A DNA stretch of 64,000 bases from Oscillospiraceae bacterium. GTDB lineage: Bacteria; Bacillota; Clostridia; Oscillospirales; Oscillospiraceae. The position numbers were made by a program, and so were the translations under genes. Below are positions 33,581 to 42,845 of the stretch, in pieces; the stretch's first letter is position 1; each line of letters starts with the position of its first letter. The stretch is from positions 22,004-86,003 of the forward strand of contig SVLB01000005.1 in NCBI GenBank assembly GCA_015068135.1. Reading direction: 5' to 3'. The notes under the pieces are model-generated. The model was not told where the DNA came from, ran no database searches, and worked only from the letters and a program-made list of their open reading frames with translations.

Positions 33581-36385
33581 ATGAAGAATTTGAAGAAAGT
33601 ATTGTCTTTGCTGCTGGTGCTGGCGATGGCTCTGTCCGTCCTGGCCGGCTGCAGCAAGGAGGAGACCGGCAAGGAGACGACTGTCCCCGCGGCCACCCAG
33701 CCTGCCGGTCCTGCCGGCACCTACACAGTGAATGTCAAGTCTGCCGGCGGCATGGCCATGAGCGGACTGGACGTATTCCTGTTTGCTGACGAGGCACTCA
33801 CCGATATGGTGGATGCCGGCAAGACCGATGAGGCCGGTACGGTGACCTTTGACCGTCCTGCCGGAACCTATTACATCACGGTCAACGGTGCCCCCAAGGG
33901 CTATCAGGTGGAGAAGTCCTACACCTTCAACGGCACCACAGCTAACATTGCCCTGACCTCCTCCCTCATTACGGACCAGACCTTGGCGGATCTGGGCCCC
34001 AATGAGCTGAAGCTTGGCGATGTGATGTACGATTTCAGCTACACCCTCCCCGACGGCACCACCAAGAAGCTGTCTGAGATGCTGGCTGAAAAGGATGTTG
34101 TGCTTTTGAACTTCTGGTTTGCCCAGTGCGGCCCCTGTGCCTCCGAGTTCCCCTACATGGATCAGGCCTACCAGATGTACCAGGAGGATGCCGGTGTCAT
34201 TGCCCTGAGCTATATCGATGCCAATCCTGATGTTGCCCTGTATCAGTCCAGCATGGGTCTGACTTTTGACATGGCTGAGTGTAACACCACCTGGCCTAGC
34301 ATCTTTGGCTTCAACAGCTTCCCCTCCACGGTGATCATTGACCGCTACGGTGTGATCACGCTGATCGAGGTGGGTGCGCTTACCAGCCTGCGTCCCTTTA
34401 CCAGCATTTTTGAGTACTTTACCGGCGACGACTATGTGCAGAAGGTCTGCGTAAACGGCCTGGACGACGTGGTCACTGTGGCAAAGCCCACGGTTGCCAT
34501 GCCCAGCTCCGAGGAGATCGGCACTGCCATCAACTCCGGTGATATCCAGGTGACCTACCGCGCTGAGGAAGGGGATGCCGCCGATACCACCTGGCCCTTT
34601 GTGATCACCGAGAAGAACGGTGAGACCTGCCTGAAGGCATCCAACCAGATGGTGGAGGCCTCCTATGCGATCCTGTATGCGGATGTGGAGCTGAAGGCCG
34701 GTCAGGCGGTTGGCTTTGACTATCTGATCTCCTGCGAGCGCGGCGGCGATGCCTTCGTGGTCATTGTGGACGGCGAGGATATTTTCCAGATGTCCGGTGT
34801 GGACGCAGAGGAGAAGTGGCAGAGCTGCTATCCCTGGGTCGCTGACGCGGACGGCACCTATGAGGTGGCTCTTTGCTACCTGAAGGACGAGTCCACCGAC
34901 GAGGGCGACGATACCGTATACATTAAGAATATGCGTGTGGTCGCCGAGGAGGATGTGGATACCGCTACCTATCTTCCCCGCTATGCCGCTACCTCTGAGG
35001 ACGGTTTTACCTACAGCTATGTGGACATCGTTCTGAATGAAGAAGACGGCTACTACCATGTGGGGACTGTCGATGGTCCGCTGCTTCTGGCAAACCTCAT
35101 GGGCACCAGCGACTTCTCTGAGGAGCAGACCGTTTGGTCCATTGCCTACGAGGGTGCTGCTTCTGAGTATTATGAGGAGATGGTGGATTACTTCTCCTAT
35201 GCCAATAACTCCAGCTACGGCGGCTACTGCACCGTCAATGAGGAGCTGAAGGGCTACCTGGAGCGCATCGACGAGCTGGCAGGCTTCGATGCCGAGGACG
35301 ATAAGGAATGGATGAAGATGTGTGTCTATTACCAGGCCTACGGCACCGACCAGCAGCTGGAAGATCCCATTGCGGGTCTGGCTCCCTTCTCTGCGCTCAA
35401 AGCCGTGGAGGGTGTGGGCGTGGAGTCCAACCACTTCTATTATAACCGCATTATCATGCCCAGAGGCATGGTGGCGGAGTTTATCCCCAACCGCACCGGT
35501 GTTTACCGCATTACCTCCCATAACGACTCCCGGGACGGCGTGGACGGCTGGATCTTTGACGAGAACCGGGAGCTCCTGCTGACCTACGAATTCGACGAGA
35601 GAATGTTCGAGGAGGAGGGCGAGGTCTCCATGGTCTACTTTATGGAGGCTGGCAAGCCCTACTACATTGACATTGCCTTCTACGATGTATATGGCGAAGG
35701 CCGGATCGATTACGATATTGAGTACCTGGGCGCTACCTACGATCTGTTCCGCCGCTGCTCTCCCGGCTTCTATACCTATGATACCAACGCTACCGGAGAT
35801 GCCATGTATCACCTGATCGCCGGCGGTATCGATGTGGTTTTGGGTGACGACGGTTACTACTACCACGACCTGGGCGACGGCAAGAAGGGCAGTAAGATCT
35901 ATGCCGAGTTTACGGGTCTTACCACCATCTTCTCCAATCCCATCGTTGCCGGTTCCTATGTCAACGAGGATGGCGAGACGGTGGAAGTGAAGGGTATGAT
36001 CGACCTGGGCGGCTTCGACTTCTCCAAGACGGAGATGGATCTGGAGATCCTTGGCTACCTGGAGAAGCACAATGGCGATGTGGAGGCCACCCGGAAGTAT
36101 CTGAAGGAATTCTGGGCAGAGGACTACGATGCCAACGCCGAAACCTATAAGATCGAGGACGTATTTGCCGGCCGTTACCATGGCAAGGGTGAGGATCTGA
36201 CAGAAGCCATCCGCGCCTATGAGAGCAAGGTCATTACCTCCGGTGCCAAGGAAATGCAGGGCTGTGTCCCCGTGGACGCTGAGCTGGCTGAGATCCTGCA
36301 GCAGGCTATGAGCAAGTACACCTTTGAGGATGTGGACAACGCCTGGACCAAGCTGTGCTACTACTACGATTACATGGGAAGGTGA
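33581..36385 (+). CDS. Large lipoprotein with TlpA-like thioredoxin domain
   Basis: A 934-residue lipoprotein (lipobox LSVLAGC, Cys about 24). A prealbumin-like or Cna-B-like beta domain (about 45-130, with AGTYYITVNGAPKGYQV) is followed by a TlpA/ResA-type thioredoxin domain (about 145-290) whose active site is NFWFAQCGPCASEFPYMD. The rest has beta-sandwich-like regions and a segment DGYYHVGTVDGPLLLANL (about 488-505) that recurs in the next two proteins. It is anchored outside the membrane and may reduce or isomerise disulfides, but the partner is unknown. First gene of a four-lipoprotein operon; the next starts 8 bp after the stop. Confidence 0.82.
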   Translation: MKNLKKVLSLLLVLAMALSVLAGCSKEETGKETTVPAATQPAGPAGTYTVNVKSAGGMAMSGLDVFLFADEALTDMVDAGKTDEAGTVTFDRPAGTYYITVNGAPKGYQVEKSYTFNGTTANIALTSSLITDQTLADLGPNELKLGDVMYDFSYTLPDGTTKKLSEMLAEKDVVLLNFWFAQCGPCASEFPYMDQAYQMYQEDAGVIALSYIDANPDVALYQSSMGLTFDMAECNTTWPSIFGFNSFPSTVIIDRYGVITLIEVGALTSLRPFTSIFEYFTGDDYVQKVCVNGLDDVVTVAKPTVAMPSSEEIGTAINSGDIQVTYRAEEGDAADTTWPFVITEKNGETCLKASNQMVEASYAILYADVELKAGQAVGFDYLISCERGGDAFVVIVDGEDIFQMSGVDAEEKWQSCYPWVADADGTYEVALCYLKDESTDEGDDTVYIKNMRVVAEEDVDTATYLPRYAATSEDGFTYSYVDIVLNEEDGYYHVGTVDGPLLLANLMGTSDFSEEQTVWSIAYEGAASEYYEEMVDYFSYANNSSYGGYCTVNEELKGYLERIDELAGFDAEDDKEWMKMCVYYQAYGTDQQLEDPIAGLAPFSALKAVEGVGVESNHFYYNRIIMPRGMVAEFIPNRTGVYRITSHNDSRDGVDGWIFDENRELLLTYEFDERMFEEEGEVSMVYFMEAGKPYYIDIAFYDVYGEGRIDYDIEYLGATYDLFRRCSPGFYTYDTNATGDAMYHLIAGGIDVVLGDDGYYYHDLGDGKKGSKIYAEFTGLTTIFSNPIVAGSYVNEDGETVEVKGMIDLGGFDFSKTEMDLEILGYLEKHNGDVEATRKYLKEFWAEDYDANAETYKIEDVFAGRYHGKGEDLTEAIRAYESKVITSGAKEMQGCVPVDAELAEILQQAMSKYTFEDVDNAWTKLCYYYDYMGR

Positions 36386-36392
36386 GTAACCG

Positions 36393-37670
36393 ATGAAACG
36401 AATTGTTGTTTTACTGTTGACCCTGTGCCTGGTGCTGGGGCTGGCCGCTTGCGGTTCTGAAGAGACCAAGCCCGCAGCCACCGGCGGCGAAACTGCTGCT
36501 CCCACTCTGGCGGACGGGCAGAAAGAATACCGGGTATCCGTGACCGATGCCACCGGCGCGCCCTACACCGAGGGTGTGATCGTCCGCTTTATGCAGGGCG
36601 GCACCCAGGCCTCTATGCAGGTGGTCAACGAAGAGGGCGTGGCTGTAAAGGCTTTGCCCGCAGGAGAGTATACTGTGGAGCTGCAGTTTACCGATAAGGA
36701 CGTGGCTTTCCACTATGATCAGGAAAACCTGACGCTTACCGCAGACAAGACGGAACTGACTGTGATCCTGGCTAAGAGTGTTTCTGAAGATGCTTCCCGC
36801 CTGCATGCCCTTTCCCTGCTGACCGGGGAGTCTGAGGACCATGAGGCATATGCTGTGGAGGTGGGCTGTACCTATGTGGAGCTGACCGCTTCCGAGCGTA
36901 ACTACTTCCTGTTTACCCCCACGGAGTCCGGCAACTACCAATTCTCCGCAACTGACGCGGATGCGGTGGTCGGCTACTTTGGCGCCCCCCATTTCGTCCA
37001 GCAGCTCAATGCCGGCGAAGAAACTGAGAAGGGTGTTACTGTTTCCGTTCGTCCTGACATGATCTCCACCGGCAACACCGGCACCGCCGTGCTGGTCATC
37101 GGTGTGGATGCCGCGGAAGGCATGACCTCTACCACCCTGGTGGTGGAGCGCATCGGCGAGTATGTGAAGACCATCAGCGATGAACCCTGGACCGAGGTTG
37201 CTACCACCCATACTCCCACTCCCTTTACCTTCCCCGGCGGCACCCTGACCTATGTGGATATCAACGAGCCCGATGCCTCCAAGTATGAGATCGTCAAGGG
37301 CGAGGACGGCAATTACCACCTGGGCACTGCCGACGGCCCCATTCTGTATGTGAACCTGGGCAAGGATTCCCCCGTGGAGTCTTTGCAGGTCATCATTCAG
37401 GGCAGCGGCTCCTTTGGCGGCGCGCCCATTCGCAAGTACTTCTACGATGAGAACAAGGAATTTGTGAAGAAAGAGGACTATACCAATATCCTGACCACCT
37501 ATTTTGAAAATATGGATCAGGATGTGGGTGTGTACCCCCTCAACGATGACCTGATCTATATGATCCAGCAGGGCTGCGGCGGCTGGTGGGATGAAACCTC
37601 TCCCGACTACATTTTTGATGGCTGCAACCCGGAGCTTGGCTGGATGTTTGCGGTTTGCTACGTAAAATAA
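36393..37670 (+). CDS. Lipoprotein sharing a C-terminal domain with its neighbours
   Basis: A 425-residue lipoprotein with lipobox LGLAACG (Cys about 20). A single prealbumin-like domain (about 45-130: VSVTDATGAPYTEGVIVRF, then AGEYTVELQF) precedes a beta-rich central region with a pre-peptidase-like pattern (NYFLFTPTESGNYQFSATD). The final 125 residues begin with YHLGTADGPILYVNL and end WMFAVCYVK, the same domain that ends the 1446-residue protein. No thioredoxin domain. Function unknown. It lies between the two thioredoxin-bearing lipoproteins in one operon. Confidence 0.8.
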   Translation: MKRIVVLLLTLCLVLGLAACGSEETKPAATGGETAAPTLADGQKEYRVSVTDATGAPYTEGVIVRFMQGGTQASMQVVNEEGVAVKALPAGEYTVELQFTDKDVAFHYDQENLTLTADKTELTVILAKSVSEDASRLHALSLLTGESEDHEAYAVEVGCTYVELTASERNYFLFTPTESGNYQFSATDADAVVGYFGAPHFVQQLNAGEETEKGVTVSVRPDMISTGNTGTAVLVIGVDAAEGMTSTTLVVERIGEYVKTISDEPWTEVATTHTPTPFTFPGGTLTYVDINEPDASKYEIVKGEDGNYHLGTADGPILYVNLGKDSPVESLQVIIQGSGSFGGAPIRKYFYDENKEFVKKEDYTNILTTYFENMDQDVGVYPLNDDLIYMIQQGCGGWWDETSPDYIFDGCNPELGWMFAVCYVK

Positions 37671-37721
37671 TACCGAAACACGACGGATTGCCGAAAGCCC
37701 CTCACAGAAAGGAGCAATTGT

Positions 37722-40700
37722 ATGAAGAAAACATATAGCTTGCGTCTGCGGATCCTGGCCTTGGTGCTGGCGGCTGTGACCTTGGTGGGCTGCAGTGCCG
37801 CCAAGGAGACAGAACCCACCGGTCAGAATACCCAGACCACAGCACCGGCTCCCGGCGAAAAGCAGGCCCATACCGTAACGGTCATGGACGAAAAGGACGC
37901 CCCCCTGGAGGGCATTGGCGTATATGTGTATACCGATGAGACCCAGGAGGAGCTGGTGTGGTTCGATACCACCGATAAAGACGGTAAAATGACCTTTACA
38001 GAGGTCCCGTCGGATGCCTATGTGGCAGTCCTCAGTGATGTACCCAAGGAATACACCGCTGAGAAGCACTATCCCTTGACAGGTCTTGCTACCACCATCC
38101 GGCTGGCGGGCTATAAGGATCCTGAGTATAAGCTGGGCGATACGGTGGAGGATTTTACCGTCACCGATTCCGAGGGCAAGACCCATAAGCTGTCCCAGCT
38201 TCTGAAGAAGTATAAGGCTGTGGTCCTGAACTTCTGGTACATCAACTGCGGTCCTTGTGGCATGGAGTTCCCCTTCATGAACGAGGCCTACCAGGATTAC
38301 CGGGATAAGATGGAGATCCTGGCCATGTCTCCCATTGATAAGAATGAGGACATTGCCGCTTATAAGGAAGAAAACAGTCTGACCTTCCCCATGGCAGAGT
38401 GCGATATCAAGTGGGAAAAGATGATGCAGCTGACCGGCTACCCCACCACCGTGGTTATTGACCGCAACGGCGTTATCTCCTTCATCCACAGCGGCTATAT
38501 TGACAATGCCCAGGATTTCAGAAAGATCTTTGACTTCTTCACCCAGGAGGAGTATGAGCCCACCCTGGTGGAATCTCTGGCAGATCTGCCCGAGGTGAAG
38601 GAGGAGGAAAAGGGCACTGAGGAGAATCCCTTTGAGATCGGCGGCGTGACCTCCTTTGAGATCACCGTAAAGGCCGGTGCAGATTTTCACGTGCATCTTT
38701 ACAAGGCCCAGCAGCTTTGGCTGCAGGTAAAGGCTGACGAGCTGACCATCACCGAAGGGGAGAACAAGCATACCGCCAAGAATGGCTCTGTGTCCTTCCT
38801 GGCGACCTCTCCGGACACCAACTCTCCTTTGAAGCTGGTTTTTACCAACCACTCCAAGGAGGATAAGACCTATACCATTAACCTCAGCGCGTTGCCCGGT
38901 TCCTTCAACAATCCCTATCCGTTGGAGCTGGGTGAGGTTGCCGTGACCATTTACGGCGGCAACGAGCAGGGCGTTTACTACACCTTCCGTCCCACCGAGG
39001 ATGGCGTGCTGACCTTGAAGTATGTCAGCGGACCTGCCGGTGTGGGCTATGACTGTGTTCTGAACCGGATCATGGCCGGCGATGTGGTCGTAGTCAGAAG
39101 TATGACCGAGGAGGGATCGGAAAATACCGTATCCACCCCTGTTAAAAAGGGCGAGAGCGTAAAGCTTACCTTCAGCACCTTGCCCGATGCCACCAATTCC
39201 TACCCCGGCGGCAATTTTGTCTACCTTGCTGAGTTTACTGCCGGTGAGGTGAAGGACGAGGAAAAGACCGAGGAGCTGGAATATACCGTTACTGTCAAGG
39301 ACGACCAGGATCAGCCTGTTGCCAACGTGAATATGAGCGTTTGGCTCCAGGAGGAAGAAAAGTCCTTTGCCACCAGCGCTGAGGGCGTGGCGGTGATCAG
39401 TCTGCCCAAGGGTACTTACACCATTACCATTATGGTTCCCGAAGGCTATACGCTGGAAACCACCTCCTACATCCTCACCGAGGATGAAACCTCTGTGGCT
39501 GTGACCATGACACAGAAGGTGGTGGAGATGGTGGATTATACTTTACAGTTGGTGGATGCCCGGGATCAGGGCATTGCCGGAGTGCTGGTGCGGATCGGCA
39601 CCCAGATGCTTACCACGGACGACCAGGGCAGAATCACCGTGAACCTGGAAAAGGGCAGCTATACCGCAATGGTGATGACGGTGCCTGCAGGCTTTGTCAA
39701 GCCCACCGAAGCGGTTGCCCTGCCTGAGGACGGCACACAGACCAAGCTGACCCTGGAGTATATCCCCGGCTCTGTCAACGCCCCCATTGATATTACGGAA
39801 ACGCCCTATCTGACGGCCTCCATTCCTGCCGGCCAGTCCATCCATTATCGTCTGCATGATGCCGGCAACATGGTGCTGACCATTGCCAGCCGCCAGGCTG
39901 CGGTGGCAATGAACGGCACTACCTACGGCGCCAACAGCAACGGCATCGTCCGGGTGGAGCTGGACAGCACCAACCCCGTTTTGCTGGAGGTTTTCAATGT
40001 AGGCACTTCTGCCGGCGCCTTTACCCTGGAGCTTAGCTATCCTGTGGGCAGCGCCATGAATCCCCAGAAGCTGACTGCCCTGGGTGTGCTGACCACTATG
40101 CTGGAGGAAAAGCATACCGATGGCTGGTACTATACTTATGTGGCTACAGAATCCGGAACACTGACTTTTGGTCTGACCGGTGTTACCAACGAGGCTGCGG
40201 CCCAGCTGATCCTGACCAATACCACCAGCGCTGAAACCAAGACCCTTGTTGAGGACGCGGAAATGGTGGACGGTGTCCCCACCGTTGCCATGGAGGTGGC
40301 CCTGGGAGATGTGATCACCATTCAGGTGTGCGCGGATGTGGCGGCACAGATCACCACCAGCAGCGCATTGACCCCCACTCCGGTGGATACCCGTATTTCC
40401 TATACGGTCACCCTGGTAAATCAGGAGAATCAGCCCCAGACCGGGCTCACCGTCAGCTTCCGGCTGTCCGGTGTTACCGTAGGAAGCCCCGTAGCCGTGA
40501 ACGCGGATGGCGTCGCCCAGGTGCTTCTTGAGCCCGGCACTTATACCGTGGTGGTGAACCTGCCGGATGATGCGTTGGTCTACGACCAGGCTGCTGCCTT
40601 TGTAACTGCGCAGAATCCCAACCTGACGGTGGTTCTGAGTCCCAAGCCCGATACCACCATGGACTATACCGTTCATCTGACCCGGGATGGCGTACCCTAC

Positions 40701-42062
40701 ACCGGTGAGGCGCAGGTACAGATTCTCGACAGCACCGATGCCGTGGTCAGCCAGGGCAATGCGGTGGACGGTATGTATACTGCACGGCTGGAGGCCGGCA
40801 GCTACACTGTTGCGTTGGTGCTTGCCGACGATACCCTGGAATACGCGTCGGTTACCCTGACGCAGGAGAACCCCGAGGCAACGGTGGTGCTGACCACCAA
40901 GGTGGTCGTGCCTGCCGGTATGGACTATACGGTTACGGTTCTCAACAGCAAGGAAGTGGCACAGCCCGGTGTTTGGGTGCAGGTCAAGGGTACGGATTAC
41001 CTGGCCCAGACCGATGATGCCGGTGTTGCCAGACTGAATATGCCTGCCGGTACCTACAATGTGGAGCTGATTTTCCCGGATAAGGTATACTACTACAACG
41101 AGTCCGCAGCCCGGCTGACCCAGGTTGCGCCCAACCTGACCATTACCCTGGCTGCTGAGCCTGCCAAGTCCACCTACGATCTGGGCGTGGTCAACTACGC
41201 AAGAGTCTACGATCTGAATACGGGCATTACCCATATTAAGATCGATGGCGCTTTGAGCTACTACAGCGATGAGTACAAGCAGTACTTTGTGGTATTCACG
41301 CCCACCAAAGCCGGCACCTATCGTGTGACCCTGGATCGCTCCAATGTGGAGCTGGGTGACTACAATACGCCTTACTATGTGTTCCACAAGGCGTCTGCTT
41401 CCGATTATGAGGATAACGCCCTGACCTTCTCTGTCCAGAAGAGCCAGGCCGGCAACCTCTCCTTTGTGTTGGGCATTGCGGCAACTGAGGGTGTGACCGA
41501 TGTGGCCGTTACCATTACCCGTGTGGGTGAGCCGGGCTTCAGCATCGAGGAGGTCCCCTTCGATACCGCCTGGAAGAGCAAGTATGTACCCAAGGCATTT
41601 ACCCTGCCTGCAGGCAAAAAGCTCACCTATGTGGATGTGATGAAGGCTGCCACCGAGGATGTGGTTTTGGTGTACAACGAAGCCGATCAGTTCTATCACT
41701 GGGGCAGCGCAAACGGCCCGGTGGTGTATTTGGATCTGAGCAAGACTGCACCCTACTATTCTTTCGATATCATTATCAACGGTGATGGCGCTATGGGCGG
41801 TTCTCCGATTCGCGCGTATTTCTACACGGAGAAGGGCGAGTTCATCAAGAAAGAGGACTATACGGATACCCTGCTGGCGTATATGGAGTGCGCGGATCCC
41901 ACCACGGGCGTGTATCCGCTGACCAAGGATTTGGCGTACATTCTGCAAAACGGCTGCAAGAAATGGTGGACACCTACAGACCCTGCCTTTGAGGGCAGCG
42001 CTCTGAAGGAAGCCAACCTGGAGATCGCGTGGCTGTTTGCCTGCTGCTACATTGCAGGATAA
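37722..42062 (+). CDS. Giant lipoprotein: thioredoxin domain plus Cna-B-like repeats
   Basis: A 1446-residue lipoprotein (lipobox LVGCS, Cys about 24). Order: prealbumin-like domain (about 45-130), TlpA-type thioredoxin domain with NFWYINCGPCGMEFPFMN (about 140-280), pre-peptidase-like beta domains, then at least five Cna-B/carboxypeptidase-regulatory-like repeats (each beginning like YTVTVKDDQDQPVANVNMSV and ending like GTYTITIMVPEGY). The terminal domain is YHWGSANGPVVYLDL to WLFACCYIAG, also found in the preceding gene. The repeat stalk suggests that the thioredoxin is held at, or extended from, the cell surface. RBS AAAGGAG lies upstream. Confidence 0.82.
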   Translation: MKKTYSLRLRILALVLAAVTLVGCSAAKETEPTGQNTQTTAPAPGEKQAHTVTVMDEKDAPLEGIGVYVYTDETQEELVWFDTTDKDGKMTFTEVPSDAYVAVLSDVPKEYTAEKHYPLTGLATTIRLAGYKDPEYKLGDTVEDFTVTDSEGKTHKLSQLLKKYKAVVLNFWYINCGPCGMEFPFMNEAYQDYRDKMEILAMSPIDKNEDIAAYKEENSLTFPMAECDIKWEKMMQLTGYPTTVVIDRNGVISFIHSGYIDNAQDFRKIFDFFTQEEYEPTLVESLADLPEVKEEEKGTEENPFEIGGVTSFEITVKAGADFHVHLYKAQQLWLQVKADELTITEGENKHTAKNGSVSFLATSPDTNSPLKLVFTNHSKEDKTYTINLSALPGSFNNPYPLELGEVAVTIYGGNEQGVYYTFRPTEDGVLTLKYVSGPAGVGYDCVLNRIMAGDVVVVRSMTEEGSENTVSTPVKKGESVKLTFSTLPDATNSYPGGNFVYLAEFTAGEVKDEEKTEELEYTVTVKDDQDQPVANVNMSVWLQEEEKSFATSAEGVAVISLPKGTYTITIMVPEGYTLETTSYILTEDETSVAVTMTQKVVEMVDYTLQLVDARDQGIAGVLVRIGTQMLTTDDQGRITVNLEKGSYTAMVMTVPAGFVKPTEAVALPEDGTQTKLTLEYIPGSVNAPIDITETPYLTASIPAGQSIHYRLHDAGNMVLTIASRQAAVAMNGTTYGANSNGIVRVELDSTNPVLLEVFNVGTSAGAFTLELSYPVGSAMNPQKLTALGVLTTMLEEKHTDGWYYTYVATESGTLTFGLTGVTNEAAAQLILTNTTSAETKTLVEDAEMVDGVPTVAMEVALGDVITIQVCADVAAQITTSSALTPTPVDTRISYTVTLVNQENQPQTGLTVSFRLSGVTVGSPVAVNADGVAQVLLEPGTYTVVVNLPDDALVYDQAAAFVTAQNPNLTVVLSPKPDTTMDYTVHLTRDGVPYTGEAQVQILDSTDAVVSQGNAVDGMYTARLEAGSYTVALVLADDTLEYASVTLTQENPEATVVLTTKVVVPAGMDYTVTVLNSKEVAQPGVWVQVKGTDYLAQTDDAGVARLNMPAGTYNVELIFPDKVYYYNESAARLTQVAPNLTITLAAEPAKSTYDLGVVNYARVYDLNTGITHIKIDGALSYYSDEYKQYFVVFTPTKAGTYRVTLDRSNVELGDYNTPYYVFHKASASDYEDNALTFSVQKSQAGNLSFVLGIAATEGVTDVAVTITRVGEPGFSIEEVPFDTAWKSKYVPKAFTLPAGKKLTYVDVMKAATEDVVLVYNEADQFYHWGSANGPVVYLDLSKTAPYYSFDIIINGDGAMGGSPIRAYFYTEKGEFIKKEDYTDTLLAYMECADPTTGVYPLTKDLAYILQNGCKKWWTPTDPAFEGSALKEANLEIAWLFACCYIAG

Positions 42063-42083
42063 TAAGATTTGGAGGAAACGATC

Positions 42084-42509
42084 ATGAAAACTGTAAAAAT
42101 GCTGCTGGCCCTGGTGCTGGCTCTGGGCATGGTTATGGCCTTTGCCGCCTGCGGCGAAGAAGAAGCCAAGAAGACCGAGCCCGCTACCACCCCCGCCGCT
42201 ACTGAGCCTTCCACCCAGGAGGCCAGTGTGGAGACGGAGCCTGTGAACGACAACCCCACCTACATCGTGACTGTGGTGGACGAGGGCGGCAATCCCATTG
42301 CCGATGCCATGGTCCAGCTGTGTGCTGAGGCCTGCTATCCCAACAAGACCAACGAGCTGGGCGTAGCTACCTTCAGCCTGGAGGAGGCTGAGTACAAGGT
42401 CAGCTTCCTGAAGATGCCCGAGGGCTACGAGGCCATCGACGGTGCCACCGAGTACTATTTCGATGCCGGTTCCACGGAGATCACCATCACCCTGAAGGCC
42501 GTTGCCTGA
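42084..42509 (+). CDS. Small lipoprotein with one prealbumin-like domain
   Basis: A 141-residue lipoprotein (lipobox FAACG, Cys about 22), a Thr/Glu/Pro linker and a single domain (about 60-140: YIVTVVDEGGNPIADAMVQLC to FDAGSTEITITLKAVA), essentially one unit of the repeats in the 1446-residue protein. The ATG at 42084 has GGAGG 8-9 nt upstream. It is the last gene of the four-lipoprotein operon, followed by a MITE-like element that contains a terminator. Confidence 0.8.
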   Translation: MKTVKMLLALVLALGMVMAFAACGEEEAKKTEPATTPAATEPSTQEASVETEPVNDNPTYIVTVVDEGGNPIADAMVQLCAEACYPNKTNELGVATFSLEEAEYKVSFLKMPEGYEAIDGATEYYFDAGSTEITITLKAVA

Positions 42510-42525
42510 TCATTCACCCGACCCC

Positions 42526-42700
42526 GGGCTGTCGCAAAACGTTTTTTGTAGGGTCACCTCTCCGGAGGTGACCGCAACCAAAAAAATAGCGCAAAATCTG
42601 CATATCTTTTGCAGATTTTGCGCTATTTTTACTGCCCGGGCACCTGAGGACGGGTGTCCGGGCCGTATACACGACCGGTTTCACTCCAGTGCGATAACGG
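42526..42700. mobile_element. Single diverged copy of the MITE-like element
   Basis: Starts GGGCTGTCGCAAAACG and ends AGTGCGATAACGG, so its terminal repeats have diverged (GTCGCA/TGCGAT). The interior keeps TCACCTC..GAGGTGA, the 21-bp terminator and CACCTGAGGACGGGTG in the same order as at 33 kb. Confidence 0.72.
42582..42630. terminator. 21-bp symmetric terminator in the MITE-like copy
   Basis: The stem AAAAATAGCGC...GCGCTATTTTT is identical in its arms to that at 33154-33202; it ends the lipoprotein operon. Confidence 0.85.
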
Positions 42701-42776
42701 TTTCTCAGCGGCATCCACACTACTTGGCAGATTGCAGGAATATTGTACAATTCCAGGCATAAAATACGGAAATTAA

Positions 42777-42806
42777 TTGACAGAAATATACATTCAGGTG
42801 TATAAT
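42777..42806 (+). promoter_or_regulatory. Promoter of the first two large secreted paralogues
   Basis: TTGACA at 42777-42782 and TATAAT at 42801-42806, 18 bp apart. The third paralogue has the same boxes and spacing at 50751-50780. Confidence 0.85.
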
Positions 42807-42845
42807 AAATTGGATAAAGTACCTGCTTTGAAGGGATGGATGAAC

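Noticed and set aside
33581..36385. Cytochrome c maturation role for the CGPC lipoproteins
   Set aside because: No cytochrome or ccm genes are nearby, and the fused beta domains differ from ResA/CcmG.
33419..36553. A 1044-residue minus-strand frame, and similar ones at 39543-41948, 42888-45581, 47459-50449 and 52148-55003
   Set aside because: All lie exactly opposite convincing secreted-protein genes and read as low-complexity Gly/His/Ile-rich sequence without signals or domains.
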